From NCBI GenBank assembly GCA_050084985.1, contig JBITNC010000001.1, positions 109,182,001 through 109,246,000 of the forward strand: DNA of 64,000 bases, written 5' to 3'. The notes below the pieces were generated by a model. That model saw only the letters and a program-made list of their open reading frames with translations, was not told the DNA's origin and ran no database searches. Shown here piece after piece: positions 24,586 to 37,210 of this stretch. Every line of letters starts with the position of its first letter. The first letter of the stretch is position 1. The stretch is from Nageia nagi (lineage: Eukaryota > Pinophyta). The position numbers were made by a program, and so were the translations under genes.

Positions 24586-26095
24586 AATAGGACTAGTTCA
24601 TGTGGTTATTATGTGGGAAATTTATAACATCACTCTAAACTTAAATCCACACAAGACAAGTGAATGTTTTACTATATTAAAGTGAATAAACTATTTCATC
24701 CTTTTCATCTTAAGGAATCATGTGAGGAATATTAAAAATTAGATTTTCTAGCAAAGATTAAATATGTTTATTTTAAAATTAAATGAGCAATATCTATATA
24801 GTCATGTTTAATAGTGATAAGTTCTTGCCTATCAACTCTAGATTAGCTAGTTTTAATAAATAATTATAACTTATTTATAGTTTTTAGTAGGTATAAAATA
24901 ATTTATTAATTATTGCTTCATATAATTTATAACTAGTATGATAAAAATATTTAATTTTAACAACTCTTAAGTTTTATATCATTCTTCCTAAAGTAAATGC
25001 TTCTTAGTTCTTCCAACCATAAAAAGATAAGATGTTATAACAGTTGACAAGATTATAAAGTATATGATGTGCTTAAATAAAATCAAATTAAATATTTGAA
25101 TATTTAGGCTAAATTTTTATTAGTATAAATCATTATTCTTATTGAGGTGTTTATTCTTAGCCTAATAAACACCTATCCATCTATAAAATTGGATTCAAAA
25201 TTATTTAAACTTTTATTTATAATTCAATCACAATATCTTGATTACTTAACTTTAAATATTTATTTATTCAAAATATTTTTCTCATATAAATCAACCCCCT
25301 AATTTATATGAAAATAAAAGTGAATAAAAAATTATCATTAAATAGCAATTATTAGTAGTTCATATTTCCAAGATTGTAAGATAGTTGTAGAAGATAATAA
25401 CATAGAGATGGTTGTAGAAGATAATATAGGTTGGACCTATATTTTGAAGAAAATTCACAACTTGAAAATATACAAATATCCAAATAAAAAAAGTGTACAT
25501 AAGCACTATAGTCTAGTGATTACTTAAATTGATTTCAAAATGAAAATCATACACATATGAAGGGCATAAAAGGTAGTACAGTCCTACTTAGTATAATGTC
25601 TAACTTCAATGATCTACTAATAGAAATTATTTTTTAAAAATATACTCTTATAAATTTTGTTTATCAGAATCAATGGGTAAATTTGATATTAATTTAAAAA
25701 GAAAACCAAGCTTTGAAAGGACCTCATACACCTTTTACATCAAGAAAAAAAATAAAGACTATTTTCATCTATCATTGATAAATAAGGTATAGTAAATCTC
25801 TATGATGTACAAACCATACAAAAAGAAGATATAATAAGAGATAATGATAAATGTATAGATACAACATAATTTTTTTTCCTTCCTTGAATTGGTATGTATA
25901 AAAATAAAGCACTATGTGTAAACTATATCTATCTGATTGCTAGACACAACATAAGTAAATCATAAATTATAGCAAAAACATTTCCATCATGAATGTCTCT
26001 TAAAAGCATACAAAGAGTTGTTTAATCTTGATTGTTCATAATTTTCATGAAAATAAAGAATAGATGACTACCCCTAATTTATTTTCTCAATAGGA
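24586..26095. other. AT-rich stretch without a recognisable gene
   Basis: No protein family, terminal repeat or tandem array is visible on either strand. Confidence 0.45.
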
Positions 26096-26099
26096 GGTT

Positions 26100-28075
26100 T
26101 CATATTCTGAAGCGGCTTGACTTTAAAGTAAAACCTTGGATTATATTATGTCTGAGTCAATGCTTTGGTCTCATAGAACTAATCATGCTAGTAATTTTGA
26201 AGGGTGACCTCCTTTGGATGAAAGAAGTCTTGATCCCATTGCATCTTTAGCTTCTAATGGTTGAACTTGTAAAACCTCCTATAGATCTTCCTCTAGATTT
26301 TTACTCTTTTTATCCCATTGTATCTTTGAGTTTCATGTTCATACATATGGTTAAAAATGGGCATGGTTTCAAAAATCACATTGAGATTCCCTTTACATAT
26401 TTTAGCTTTAAGTAACATGATATTGTGGAGATGAATATTTTGAGGCATGAAGATTGACTGTAGTTTGTGTTTTCTACAATTAGTTGATCTAGGGCACCTT
26501 CTAATGATAGAAAAGAAAATAATTTGGCTATTAAGAGGATTTTGATAAATTAGGTAATAAGGAGGATAGGGAGAGGATTCGATAGTGACAATGGTGGCTT
26601 AAGGAGTCTTAGAATTAAATCCTAACAAACTAGCTCCAAGCTAATAAAGCATTTTACATGTATAATTGATAAGCAAAGTGATTTTCATTTTTCTTCCTTT
26701 TTATCATAAGTGAATTTGAACCTTAAATTAGGCCTAGGTATAACATTAGCATAAGGATTTTTGAGTTCATTTGCACTTTCAAAGACATAAGAATAAGTAC
26801 TCTCTTCCCTGGAAGGAATATCAAAAATATAAATGGTTTTAAAGGTTATCTTACCTTTAGCTTTCTTTTCTTGAGATATGGACCTCATTCTTCTCCTCAA
26901 GGGTGCCTAAAATTCTTCTACTTCATTAAGGGCATCATCTTGAAGGTCTATCTTATTATCCTCACACAACTTTTCCTTTACCATCTAGTCCTCTTAATCT
27001 TCCCTTATGATAGGCTTATTTTTAGCATTAGTCCTTCTCCAGATTTTAAACTAAATGGGGGCTTCTTCATTCTTTTTATCTACTTCATTTGGATTTTACA
27101 CTTTCATTTCCTATGTACTCCCCTTAGCATTTTGTATAGTTTCTTATTATGCCATTTCATCTTCACCCCTCCTAGCATTTTTGCATAGCTTCCTTGGACA
27201 AGCATGCCTATTCTTTAGATGAGGCTATCTCTATGCATAGTTTAGGAGTTGATGTTGATAAACCATAAGCATGACCACTTAGTGAAGGGGATTTGCATTT
27301 GATTTGGCCCTGCACTTATGTTCTAACACCATCATATAAAATTAAACAAATTGAGAAAAATTGATAGGTTCTCATAGGGGATTGAAGTGGTTCATCAAAA
27401 TGATGTGATAATCATATACTTTTGAGTGTCTCCTATCTAGAGTAATATACTTCATAAGAATATTAAAAAATTTTTACCATGGGTAAGGAAAATATTTTCT
27501 ATAAAAACACATCCTATATTGCTTTAAACAAATTTACCCAACTTCAAATTTTTGAATCTCATTAGCCTTTAAACTTTTGAATTGCATCTTACAACTTTGC
27601 CTCTATTTGGGAGGCTTGTAGCTTTAGCAATTATGGTTTCACTAAAATATATTTTATTTATATGAATATGGTACACTCCATTATCCTAGATGTTGATGAC
27701 ATAATCTGCTAGCCTCTTATCACTTCCAATTATGCATGCCTTAATGAATCTATCTATTCCTCCTATACATATAATTCTCCACACATTAGGGTCTTTTTGG
27801 ACTTACTAGGATCATTGGACTCAATGAAAACTAGTACCCCTCTCATGTTCCTTTGCTTTGAATATGGTCTCTTCAAGAATATTTTCCACTCAGGTGATGG
27901 ATTTGTATAAAAATTGACCTTTTTACTTATCTTGTACTTAATGTCATAATAAGTTTGAAAGGTGATACAATATTATTATCTTCTCAATTTAAATAATGTG
28001 GTCATACCATTGGATGATCTTCTTATGAGGTTTACAAGGTACCTATCATATGGTCCATCCACCTCACATCCCTTA
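26100..28075 (-). pseudogene. Unidentified decayed ORF(s), minus strand
   Basis: Coherent protein-like blocks follow one another on the minus strand: KKVNFYTNPSPEWKIFLKRP with SKQRNMRGVLVFIESND (about 27950-27830), NGVYHIHINKIYFSETIIAK and ATSLPNRGK (about 27690-27600), MRSISQEKKAKGKITFKTIY with IFDIPSREESTYSYVFESAN (26885-26770), a Pro/Tyr-rich piece (about 26580), and DFFHPKEVTLQNY (about 26210). The segment with FSE.II..ATSLP..G faintly recalls the FSP..I...LGLP box of some plant transposon proteins, but I do not assign it. Stops and frame changes are frequent. The LINE 3' end abuts it at about 28080, so the LINE may have inserted into this unit. It may be an extra ORF of another retroelement. 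Confidence 0.5.
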
Positions 28076-28079
28076 AATT

Positions 28080-28987
28080 TATTTTTTTGATGATAATTAA
28101 TCATTAAAAATAAAATCTTTAAAGTTTTGAGGTACTTCTTTATCCTCAAAGTACACCCTAATATTCTCAACCAATCTAATGATTATAATATTGTTAACCT
28201 CTTATGCTTTTATGTTGTTATTTTTAAACATTCAACTATTCCTTTTCTTCTAAACCTATCACCACATGTGACCAAGCACCATGGTCCAATATTTCTTATG
28301 CCCCTTGGTTTTCTCCCATTGTATCCACTATTCTATGCATTGTCTAACATATTTAGGTAAAATCCATTGTATCTTAATTCTTTTGTATATTATACTCCAA
28401 ACATTCTCTATGTACTCATAGTATAGGGAAATATGGTTAATATCTTATTCTTCTTCTTTACATAGTAAATACCTATTGACCATAGTAAAACCTCTTCTCT
28501 ATAAATTATTTATGGTTAACAATCTCTTTCTTTTCACCAACCATAGGAAAAAGGCAATTTTAGGCATCAATCTAGCTTTCCAAATATTTTCCCATATTCT
28601 ATTCCCCTCACTTTTTGTAGTAATATTACTTAAAGTTATAGCTACCTCTTTCACCCTATATTATCCATCAGGCATTGGTTTCTACATAGATTTCCCTTCC
28701 TAGTCATTGAGCTTTATATTAGATTTGTTTAGTTCCTTTTATAATTATTTTAGCTAATTTGTTATTCTACATTTGGTTGTTCTATGGATCTACCAAATTT
28801 TAGAATTCTTATTAAAATACTAATTAATTGTACTTACTTAATGCTTTAAGGCCTAGGAAGCTCCCTATTTAAAATCCTTTATTTTAATAAGTGGTTCCTC
28901 CTTGAACTAGGCATCTTACCACATGTAGATCTTCTTCCCATTTTTCGGCTCCCATAGCATTGATTCTTGTATCTTCAAAGTGACTAT
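28080..28987 (-). pseudogene. L1-type LINE, 3' part (zf-RVT region), separated from its body
   Basis: The minus strand reads NRIWENIWKARLMPKIAFFL followed by W, then KRLLTINNL.RRGFTMVNR, LCKEEE.DINH and ENVWSII. This is the zinc-binding zf-RVT region at the C-terminus of plant LINE ORF2: the WK....PK..FFLW segment, then C..C and H...C. An A-rich tail (ATCATCAAAAAAATAAATTT on the minus strand, plus about 28075-28095) is the likely 3' end. The upstream ORF2 continues at 42774 on the other side of the inserted Tat element, after its target duplication ACTAT. Stops replace several conserved residues. Confidence 0.8.
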
Positions 28988-29769
28988 TGTTATCATCTAA
29001 AATTAATTTATACATTTAATTTAATACATTAGAAAATATGTGCCCACACTTATACACATCTAGTTCAAGAGTATTAAAGCTATTTTGGGTATGATCAAAA
29101 TATATCATCAACTTACTATATTCTTGTTTATGTAGGTACATGTTGACCTAACGAGTAGGTCATATTATTATCTATATAAATAGGGATCTAATAGCAAGTC
29201 CACATCAAGGAGATACATGATCCCATATTTGGTTTTGATTATGGTAGTCCTTTAGGTGTCTCTTGATATCACCATTCAAGGCTAGGTTTATGTACTTCCT
29301 TATGCGAGCATCTTGAGAATTATTGGTTTATCTGAGTATCAAACTGAGATTATTAAGAGTCCATGTGGAGGCATAGAGTTAGTTCAAAATGGAATACAAT
29401 CTAACAAAGACCACTAGCACCCCTTTATATATGAAAATAAACTATTGATGCTCCTTCCAAGCACATAATAGACCACTTGTGGTCTTCTTTTTGGATCATC
29501 TTACTCCATGACTTCAAGTGCATACTCCATTGGTTGTTGGAGCTTCATCATTATCTTTCATTCATCAATATTAGATATGTTCCATGAGGTACGTATATAA
29601 AATCAATCTTGTTTGGTAATGTCATTTTGATTCTAGTTATTCATTATCTTCTATATTGGATTATCTTGTCATAAATTTTTATCTATTAGCTCAAAATTTA
29701 TAAATATTCTTTTGGGGCTATAGGTATTCATTTATTTGCATTCTTTAATACATTTTGGTGAACTCAACA
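28988..29769 (+). repeat. 5' LTR of the Tat element
   Basis: Homologous to 41989-42768 throughout. Its end was placed at AACTCAACA because the perfect target duplication then fits the 3' LTR end TGTAAACA. No primer site can be recognised with confidence after it. Confidence 0.9.
29173..29182 (+). promoter_or_regulatory. TATA box in the Tat LTR
   Basis: TATATAAATA, kept in the 3' LTR at 42174-42183. Conservation in both copies and its mid-LTR place support a core promoter role. Confidence 0.65.
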
Positions 29770-29845
29770 TGAAACATATGTATTTGTGCTAAAACCATAG
29801 GGTTTTAGTTAGGACTAATAAGTGATTTTGAGAGTTATTTTAGAC

Positions 29846-31205
29846 ATGGATCAATTAAGAGTATACTTGGAAAGTCTTTCAAGAAGAGATATTTATGAGG
29901 TCTTGGAAGATATTTAGCATGATGGACCAAAAACATCTAATGAAGGAGCTAAACATAGTGATGGAAGTAACAATGATCATATTCTAGCTACTATTGAGGG
30001 TATACAAAGACAAATTAATCAACTAGAAAGAGGATCAGTTTAGCTAGATAAATTAATTGAGTTTGGTAGCCCTTTATGTGATGAGATCCATTTATGCATG
30101 CCACCATTGGATTATAAAGATCCCAAATTTTGTAAGTTCAATAGGGAGGGAGATCCTAGGAGACATTTGCAAGGGTTTAAAGATGAGTTTGATCTCAAAA
30201 TTAGTGTGGATTCGAGATTATAGACAAAATTCTTTCCTTATAGTTTAGGAGAGGCTCATGAATGGTTCTATTCTCTACTTAAGGTCAATTACATCATTTT
30301 GAGAACTGAGCAACATATTTTTAGAATAGTATAAACATAACATCAAGCATGAAGTTATGATTTCAGATCTATGTGCTATGAGGCAAGGTAGTAATGAAAA
30401 TCTTAAAAAGTTTATCATGTAATTCAAGAAGACATGGCAACAAATCAAAACTAAGCTCATGAAAAAAGAGGTAAACAATATCTTCAAGGATGCTATCATA
30501 TTATCCCTACAATCTTATGTCATTGATTATACACATCTAGCATTTTTTGATATGACATATAAGCTATTGGAAAAAGAAAAATTCCTTGTGAAATTAGGGC
30601 TTGTGAAGTATCGAGATGATGATAAACCTAGGGCCAAGGATAAGTATCCATCACCAAAAAAAGATAACTCCATTCATGTAGCAAAAAAGGTAGATGAAAA
30701 GAAATAAAATAAATTCATGAAGTTTCCTATACCTCCTAGGTTTGTCTTGAAATATCTAATGGCAAAGAGACTATTACAACCTTTACCTAAGTGAGAGGAA
30801 GATGAGTTAGTAGATAGGCTAGCATGGTACAAGGAAGATAGATACTATGAATATCATTAAACCAATAGGTATGCCACTAATGGGTGTGAAGGTTTAAGAA
30901 ATAAGATACAAAGGCTCATAGAAGATGGATTTTATGTGTGTCCTATCAAGGTTAAAGATATAGGGGAAGACCAACCTATCAATGTAATTTTTCATGAAGA
31001 ATTGTGTGCAACACTTATAAGAGGAAGATCAAGAGTAGCAATAGATCCTGTCACATGTGAAAAGGAGCTTCCTATAGACTCGAGAAGTTTTTACCTCATT
31101 GAGCAACTCAAGAATACACAAGCTAAGGTTAGTTTTTTTGAATTGCTTCAAATTTTAGAACCTCATAAAGAAATGATGAATCAGATTTTCAAGAATAGTT
31201 AGATA
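29846..31205 (+). pseudogene. Gag of the Tat element
   Basis: The first ATG (29846) gives MDQLRVYLESLSRRDIYEVL. Capsid-like segments include FCKFNREGDPRRHLQGF, FPYSLGEAHEWFYSLL and RQGSNENLKKFI, matching the retrotransposon gag pattern of FP.SL.G.A..WF and the Q....L..FI part. A basic linker ends at about 30707. At about 30850-30920 YYEYH.TNRYATNGCEGLRN is a decayed form of the YC.YH...GH.T..C..LK finger. The block VSFFELLQILEPHKEMMNQI (about 31122-31185) precedes protease, as in Tat/Athila polyproteins. There are several stops. The protein would build the capsid and bind RNA. Confidence 0.85.
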
Positions 31206-32320
31206 TATAGGAAAATATCAATCATTAATTTTGCAAAAAAGGTAGAAATTTAGAGTAAAGAAGATGTTATCACTTTTCACCCTAGTGAAAGGCCTTGCAA
31301 GGTTGTAACCTGGTTACATCCACTATTGTTTATTGAAGTGAATATCTTTGGCAATATAGTTAAGAGATCATTGATATATGGTGGAATAGATTTGAATATT
31401 ACCACCACTCATTTGTTTTCATAATTTGATCCAAATTTATTACCTCCAAGAGAAGAGACTACCATGAGAGTTAAGGGGTTTTATGGTGTTCCAAGGAAAT
31501 GTGCAAGAATCATCACACTTCTAATCAAAGTAGGAAATAAGGTACTTTAGACCCTCTTCTACATTATAGATTGAAAACCTTATTTTAATTTTATTCTTGG
31601 AAGACCTTGGTTAGATGACTTGGAAGGAGTAGCATCCACTTTGCATAGATGTTTCATGTTTTATTCTGAAGGAAATGTTTACAAGGTAGAAGTAGATGAG
31701 TAAATAGCCAAGCAATGCAATTATGTTCTCCTTGAGAGATTTATTCTATATGATGCATAAGATGAGCCTATACTAGCTTTGAATGATTAGATCTATAGAA
31801 AAGTGTTATAGAGACTTAACATTAGAGATATCATGTTTGGTTTGTACACCATCACAGACATCAATAATATCAATCTAGAGAGAGATTTGGATAGATAATA
31901 GGAGGATTAGGTAAAGGACCACCTACACTCCTTTGGGATCCATAAATACTACAAACAATCCTCTTTAGAGGAAGTCATAGAGAAAAATAAATGTTACATT
32001 ATTTTGTATCATGGAGATGGTCACGATGGTCAAGTTAGTTGTCCATTATTAACATTAGAAGAAGAACAAGTAAGAGATGATCAAAATTGATTTGTTATTG
32101 AATGTGAAATAGATTATGAAGATGCAATACATGCTATAGACTTGTTTGAGAATGATGATGCTTTCTTAGAATCTATGGGTGTTAGAACTAAATATCTAGC
32201 TAAGCATGAAAATAGAAATCATAAACATTATCTAGATGTACATGTCTACTTTGGTGAAGCTATAGAAGATAAAATTGAAGGGTTGGAAGAGTTGCCATTT
32301 TCCACACCATAAAAATTAGA
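31206..32320 (+). pseudogene. Aspartic protease region of the Tat element
   Basis: The region reads YGGIDLNITTTHLFS (about 31377-31420), a damaged form of the V(D/E)GG(S/A)S.N...... active-site segment. FYIID.KPYFNFILGRPWLD, ASTLHR and CFMF follow (about 31558-31660), matching the Y..LLGRPWIH....PSTLHQ..KF motif typical of Tat/Athila proteases. The catalytic Asp-Thr/Ser-Gly is not intact. Downstream to 32320 is an acidic linker with stops leading to the reverse transcriptase. Confidence 0.8.
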
Positions 32321-32321
32321 G

Positions 32322-33179
32322 ATGACTTTGTTGAATGAAAAGATAGAGGAGGTCAACATTAGTTCTCAAGAGACACCACAATTCTTAAAAATGAGTAAGC
32401 TCCTTGCAAAACCTTTGCAAAATGAGTTGATTCAATGCTTTCATGATTATTCTAAATTATTTGCATGGTCATATAAAGATATGCCTAGATTAGATGAAAA
32501 TTTTTTAGTACATAACTTGGTTGTTAAGAAAGGAGCAATTCCTGTAAAGCAAAAATTAGAAAGAATGTAAAAATAGCATTTGAAAGGATGAAGAAGTACA
32601 AGTTAAGAATTAAGCTTCAAAAATGTGAATTTGGGGTATCATCAGGAAAAATCTTAGGGCACATTATCTCTAGGAGAGGAGTTGAATTGGATCTAAAATA
32701 ATTTAAGGCCATCATAGAAATGTCTCCTCCTATGAATCTTAAATAATTAAAAATCTTCCAAGGTAAGATCCAAGCTGTTAGAAGATTCATTTGTCAATTA
32801 ACAAATAAGATAGCCCCTATGTCTTATTTACTTAAGAAAGATGTTGAGTTTAAATGGGATGTTAAATGTTAAGAATTGTTTGATACAAGAAAAGAGTATT
32901 TGCTACATCCACTAGTCTTAGCTCCATATAGGCATGGAGAACCTCTTTGGCACTATGTCTTGGCTATAGAACATGCATTTGGGGTAATGTTGGCAAAGAA
33001 TGAAGAAGATGGTAAAAAGAGAGTAGTCTAATTTATTAGGAGAACATTAAAAGAATATAAAACCATGTACACACCCATTGAGAACTTATATCAATGTATA
33101 ATGTTTACTACTAAGAGGTTGAGGCATTATATGATCAATAGCACAACACATGTACTTACTCAAGCAAACCCATTAAGAT
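32322..33179 (+). pseudogene. Reverse transcriptase (palm deleted) and first part of RNase H, Tat element
   Basis: The N-terminal RT segment runs to VKQKLERM (32322-32570), including LFAWSYKDMPRLDEN. It jumps directly to FERMKKYKLRIKLQKCEFG (from about 32580) and SGKILGHIISRRGVELD. The whole fingers/palm part, including the Y(V/A)DD catalytic box, is missing. Similar words (GAAAGAATG and GAAAGGATG) sit at the join, which suggests a deletion between short direct repeats. RNase H begins with PLWHYVLAIEHAFGVML, then YTPIENLYQ and TQANPLR, and stops at 33179 where the chromovirus inserted. It continues at 39095. Confidence 0.85.
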
Positions 33180-33588
33180 TGTTAAGATTCCACATCCTAA
33201 CATTTTAGTGTTAGTATTAGCATTTTATTAAATTTTATACCTATATTATAAACCATAATATTATTATTTTAAGGGCAAGGGTCAATTTTGCATTACTATT
33301 AGGGTTAGGGTTAGTTGAATATAAATAAATAGAAGTGTGTGGAGAAATGCATCTTGAAAATTATTTTCACCTTTGGAGTTGTAAGGAGGTAGCCCCCTCA
33401 AATAAACCTATGATTTTATTACTAGTTAGTACAATCCTATCGTTATCTACTTATTAATGCTATTTTTTATTCTATTTACCAACACATGCTCTATTATTTC
33501 TAATAGATAATTGTTATTTTCATATTTCAAATCAATATTCATTTCATTTTTGCAATATTTCCCTTTTCATATTTATAGAATCATAACA
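33180..33588 (+). repeat. 5' LTR of the chromovirus
   Basis: Full-length partner of 38685-39094. Contains TATAAATA at 33320-33327. A TTAGGG-like triplet just before it is part of the LTR, not telomeric DNA. Confidence 0.92.
33320..33327 (+). promoter_or_regulatory. TATA box in the chromovirus LTR
   Basis: TATAAATA. In the 3' LTR the same place reads AATAGAAATAGA, so the box is lost there. Confidence 0.55.
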
Positions 33589-33590
33589 TA

Positions 33591-33602
33591 TAATATCAAA
33601 GC
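33591..33602 (+). promoter_or_regulatory. Primer binding site for initiator tRNA-Met, decayed
   Basis: TAATATCAAAGC two bases after the LTR corresponds to TGGTATCAGAGC with G-to-A changes. Confidence 0.75.
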
Positions 33603-34263
33603 TCTTTCTTGGGCCATTCTATTACAAGAAAATAAAAAAAAAATTCTTAGAGGTCTAAGCTAGAAACCTTGTAGTGGGGGTTTTAAAATATCCAAGAGGA
33701 TCTATCATTTTTGGATAAGCACACTTACCCATAAAGCTATGTGTGAAGTGAGGTGCAAAAACCTCTACACCAATACCTAGGCCTCATATAGAACCCTACA
33801 TAGAATTGGACTCCATGTACTAAAAGGTATATTGAAGACTATCTAGGCTATAAATGAAAATTAGGTAGGAGGCTATGTCAACTATGTGTAAACTATAGTG
33901 CACCATCAAGTGCTGCTAAAAAGTTACTTGTCATAGAATCCATCTTTACAACCTCTTTCCTTGTAAAATTTGGATAGGAGGGGTGTTTAGACAAGCATAC
34001 AAAGCAAATAATCCTTACCCTAGAAATTTTACTTCAGATAAAAAACATTGATTCAAGAAGCAAAATGTACAACATGCAAATTTTCAAAGTTCAAGGGTTT
34101 GAAAATCATCATAAAGAGACCTAGCCCATTGTGATAATCTTTTTGAGCTAATTATTTTGATATATTACACCCATACACTTTTTTGGCCACTTTTTAAAAG
34201 TAGCAATTTCTAAAAAATGGTAGTTTTTAAAAATATTAACTTCAAAAATAGTAATTTTTAGAA

Positions 34264-35215
34264 ATGGCACCTAAAACAAGATCCCAAATAGTAGCACAAG
34301 CTGATCCTACCATGATGACATTTCAAACTATAATCTAACAAATGGTAGATACACTTACCAATACATTTAGAGAAAAAATTTGACCAATATAGACACAAAT
34401 ACAAACCCTTGATAGTAAATGTGATAGTTTTCAACTAAGTCTCAATCATACCAACAATGCATCTAGTTCATAGCAATCAAGGTACTCAAGAAATCTATAA
34501 GGGTATCATCATAACTTTTAGATCCAACAAGGTGGTTTCATTATTCCCTACACAACTAAAATGGATTTTTCTTGATTTGATGGAGATAATCCCACTAGCT
34601 AGATTTATAAAGCTAGATAGTATTTCACATTCAGCCAAATACCAGAGGATTTGAAGGTGCACATAGAATCTTTTCATTTGGACCATGAGGCTCTCCAATG
34701 GAACCAATGGTACTCAAAAATGCATCCTACTCCTTCATGTGATGAATTCACTTAATAATTATTGATCTATTTTAGTCCTAGTGACTATGAATATTTCACA
34801 AGGGCATTGACCAAGTTACATCAAACTACAATAGTCAAAGAATACCAAAATTAGTTTGAGAAATTGGCAATTCACATAGAGGGTTTGGATGATGCATTCT
34901 TCATGAGTTGTTTTATCAGTGGCTTAAAGGAAGAAATTAAACTAGAGGTCAAAATGTTTAATCCCAAAACTATGATGGATGCTATTGCCTTGGCAAAGCT
35001 CATTGAAGATAAAGCTAGTGCTCATTGATAAAAAGCAAGACCTCCATTCACTAAAACACATAACATTTCCCATTCCTCTAATAACATAAGTGCCCCATCA
35101 TTGAATTGCATAATGTAAACAAAGAAGTTGATGTGGGAGGAAATGGAAGAGCATCCAAAGAAGGGCTTATGCTATAATTGTGATGAGAAATTTATATATG
35201 GTCATCATTATACAT
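34264..35215 (+). pseudogene. Gag of the chromovirus
   Basis: The start MAPKTRSQIVAQADP is typical of chromovirus gag. Further on come PEDLKVHIESFHLDHEALQW, SDYEYFTRALTKLHQTTIVK and FMSCFISGLKEEIKLEV, then LAKLIEDKA. The last blocks match the Gag region with Q....V..Y...FE.L and F..GL...I. At 35161-35214 KGLCYNCDEKFIYGHHYT is the KGLC..CDEK...GH.C zinc knuckle with the final Cys lost. Numerous W and Q positions are stops. Confidence 0.88.
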
Positions 35216-35990
35216 AACAAAAGTTATATTTACTTAATGCTAATGGTCCTAGTGATGAGGAATATAAGAGTACATTTGAAGAGGCTATAAAGGAAATTCT
35301 AGATGAGGAGGCCCCAATTATCTCTTACAATGCATTGGTAAGAATTACCAACCCTCAAACTATGAAGGTCAAAGGGTTTTTTAAAGAGCACCCTCTCATA
35401 ATATTGTTGGATTCAAAAAGTATTCATAATTTCATTGATCAATGAGTATCTAAGGTTGTTGACTATTACATCCACCCTATAAATAATTTTGAGGTTATGG
35501 TTGGTAATGGAGAAAAAATAGCATGTAAAGGCACATTTCACAATGTCAAATTGAGCATGGACCACTATACTTTGAAAAGCAATATGTACGCTTTACCACT
35601 TGGGCGATGTGATATAGTTTTGGGGGTATAATGGTTGAGAACTTTGGGCATCATATAATGGAATTTTGTAGAGCTATGGATGACCTTCAAAATAGATAAA
35701 TAAGACCATACTCTTAAGGGATTACAAGGTGGATTTATATAAGTTGTGATATCACATCACGTAAAAAAGATCCTATAAAAAATTGGAAAAGGGATGTTAG
35801 CATACTTATACTCTTTATCAATCACTGAATCTAAAATCATAGAGCCTAAGGATATGCAACCTATCTTAAGTAAGCATTCAAATACCTTTGAGGAACCAAT
35901 GGGCTTACCACCCCAATGATCACATGATCATGTTATCCAATTGGTGCTAAGAAGTCACTCACCAAATGTTCATCCTTACTGGTATCCTTA
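35216..35990 (+). pseudogene. Aspartic protease of the chromovirus
   Basis: LLDSKSIHNFID (about 35404-35440) corresponds to the L.D(S/T)GSTHNFI active site with Gly replaced by Lys. VMVGNGEKIACKG, YALPLGRCDIVLGV and WLRTLG follow, as in chromovirus proteases. A linker leads to RT. The altered active site and stops make it inactive. Confidence 0.85.
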
Positions 35991-37210
35991 TTTATAGAAA
36001 AATCAAATTGAAAAATTAGTTAAGGAACTATTGGATGAAGGAGTAATCCAACCTAGCATAAGCCTATATTCTTCATCAATTATATTGGTTTTTAATAAAG
36101 ATGGTTTCTATAATATGTGTGTGGATTTGAAGGCCCTCAATAAAATTACCATCAAAGACAAATTTCCCATCCTATTCATTGATGAATTATTGGATGAACT
36201 ACATGGGGCAAGATATTTTTCCAAATTGGACCTATGACCTAGGTATCACCAAATCCATCTTAAAGAGAAGGATATGTCAAAAATTACTTTTCACACACAT
36301 GAGGGCCATTATGAGTTCCTAGTCATGCCTTTTAGCCTCATAAATGCTTCATCCACATTTCAAAGTTTAATGAATCAGGTGTTTTTTCCATTCCTTAGGA
36401 AGTTCATTTTAGTTTCCTTTGATGATATCTTGATCTACAGTAAGACATGGTAAGAACATGTGGCACATGTTGACCAAATCTCATAATTTTGGAGGAACAC
36501 TAGCTATATACAAAAATCAAAATGTTCATTCGATAAGAGGAAAATTGACTACTTAGGCCATGTTATATCCAAAGAGGGAGTTAAGGTGGATCCACAAAAG
36601 ATTACTAACATGCAAAATTGTCTATTCCTACATATTTGAACATTCTCTAGGGATTCTTAGGGTTGATAGGATATTATAAAAAATTTGTGAAGGATTATAG
36701 TAAGATTATAGCACCTCTAACCATGTTGTTGAAAAAGAATGCATTCTAATGGTCCCCTTAAGCTAAGGCAACTTTCCTTAAGCTCAAGGAGGTAATGTGT
36801 ACCACCCCGATATTAGCAATGCTAAATTTTTCTAAAACCTTTATGATAGAAATTAATGCTTATGGAGTAGGAATTGAGGTAGTATTAATGTAGGAGGGGC
36901 ATCCCTTAGCATTCATTAGTAGAGCACTCTCTAGAAAAAAATTGGGTAAATTCACTTATGAACAAGACATGCTTACCATCATTCATGCAGTTCAATGTTG
37001 GAGACCATATCTCATTAGTCACCATTTCATCATCCTCACAAATCATCATAGTTTGAAATTTCTCATTGAGAAACATATTTATATGCCTAAGCAACAAAAA
37101 TGGGTGACCAAACTATTAGGGTATGATTATGAGATGGTATACCATAAAGGTAAGGAGAATGTGGTTGCCAATGCTTTGTCTAGAAAATTTGAAGATCAAG
37201 TAGCACTATA
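35991..37210 (+). pseudogene. Reverse transcriptase and RNase H of the chromovirus
   Basis: RT motifs in order: LLDEGVIQPSISLYSSSIIL, MCVDLKALNKITIKDKFPIL, ARYFSKLDL then [30 protein letters not shown], and the catalytic box [10 protein letters not shown] (36412-36441), where the family has F(F/V)DDIL(I/V)YS. YLGHVISKEGVKVDP closes the domain. RNase H runs from about 36820: PLAFISRALS, YEQDMLTIIHAVQCWRPYL, TNHHSLKFL and VYHKGKENVVANALSRKFED. This domain is nearly open from 36942 to 37211. In-frame stops elsewhere inactivate it. Confidence 0.9.

Noticed and set aside
33295-33320. TTAGGG-like triplet resembling telomere repeats
   Set aside because: Plant telomeres are TTTAGGG, only two to three units occur, and the same place in the 3' LTR has the same word. 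It belongs to the LTR.
36906-37097. Minus-strand open frame opposite the chromovirus RNase H
   Set aside because: It is the antisense shadow of the real RNase H frame on the plus strand.
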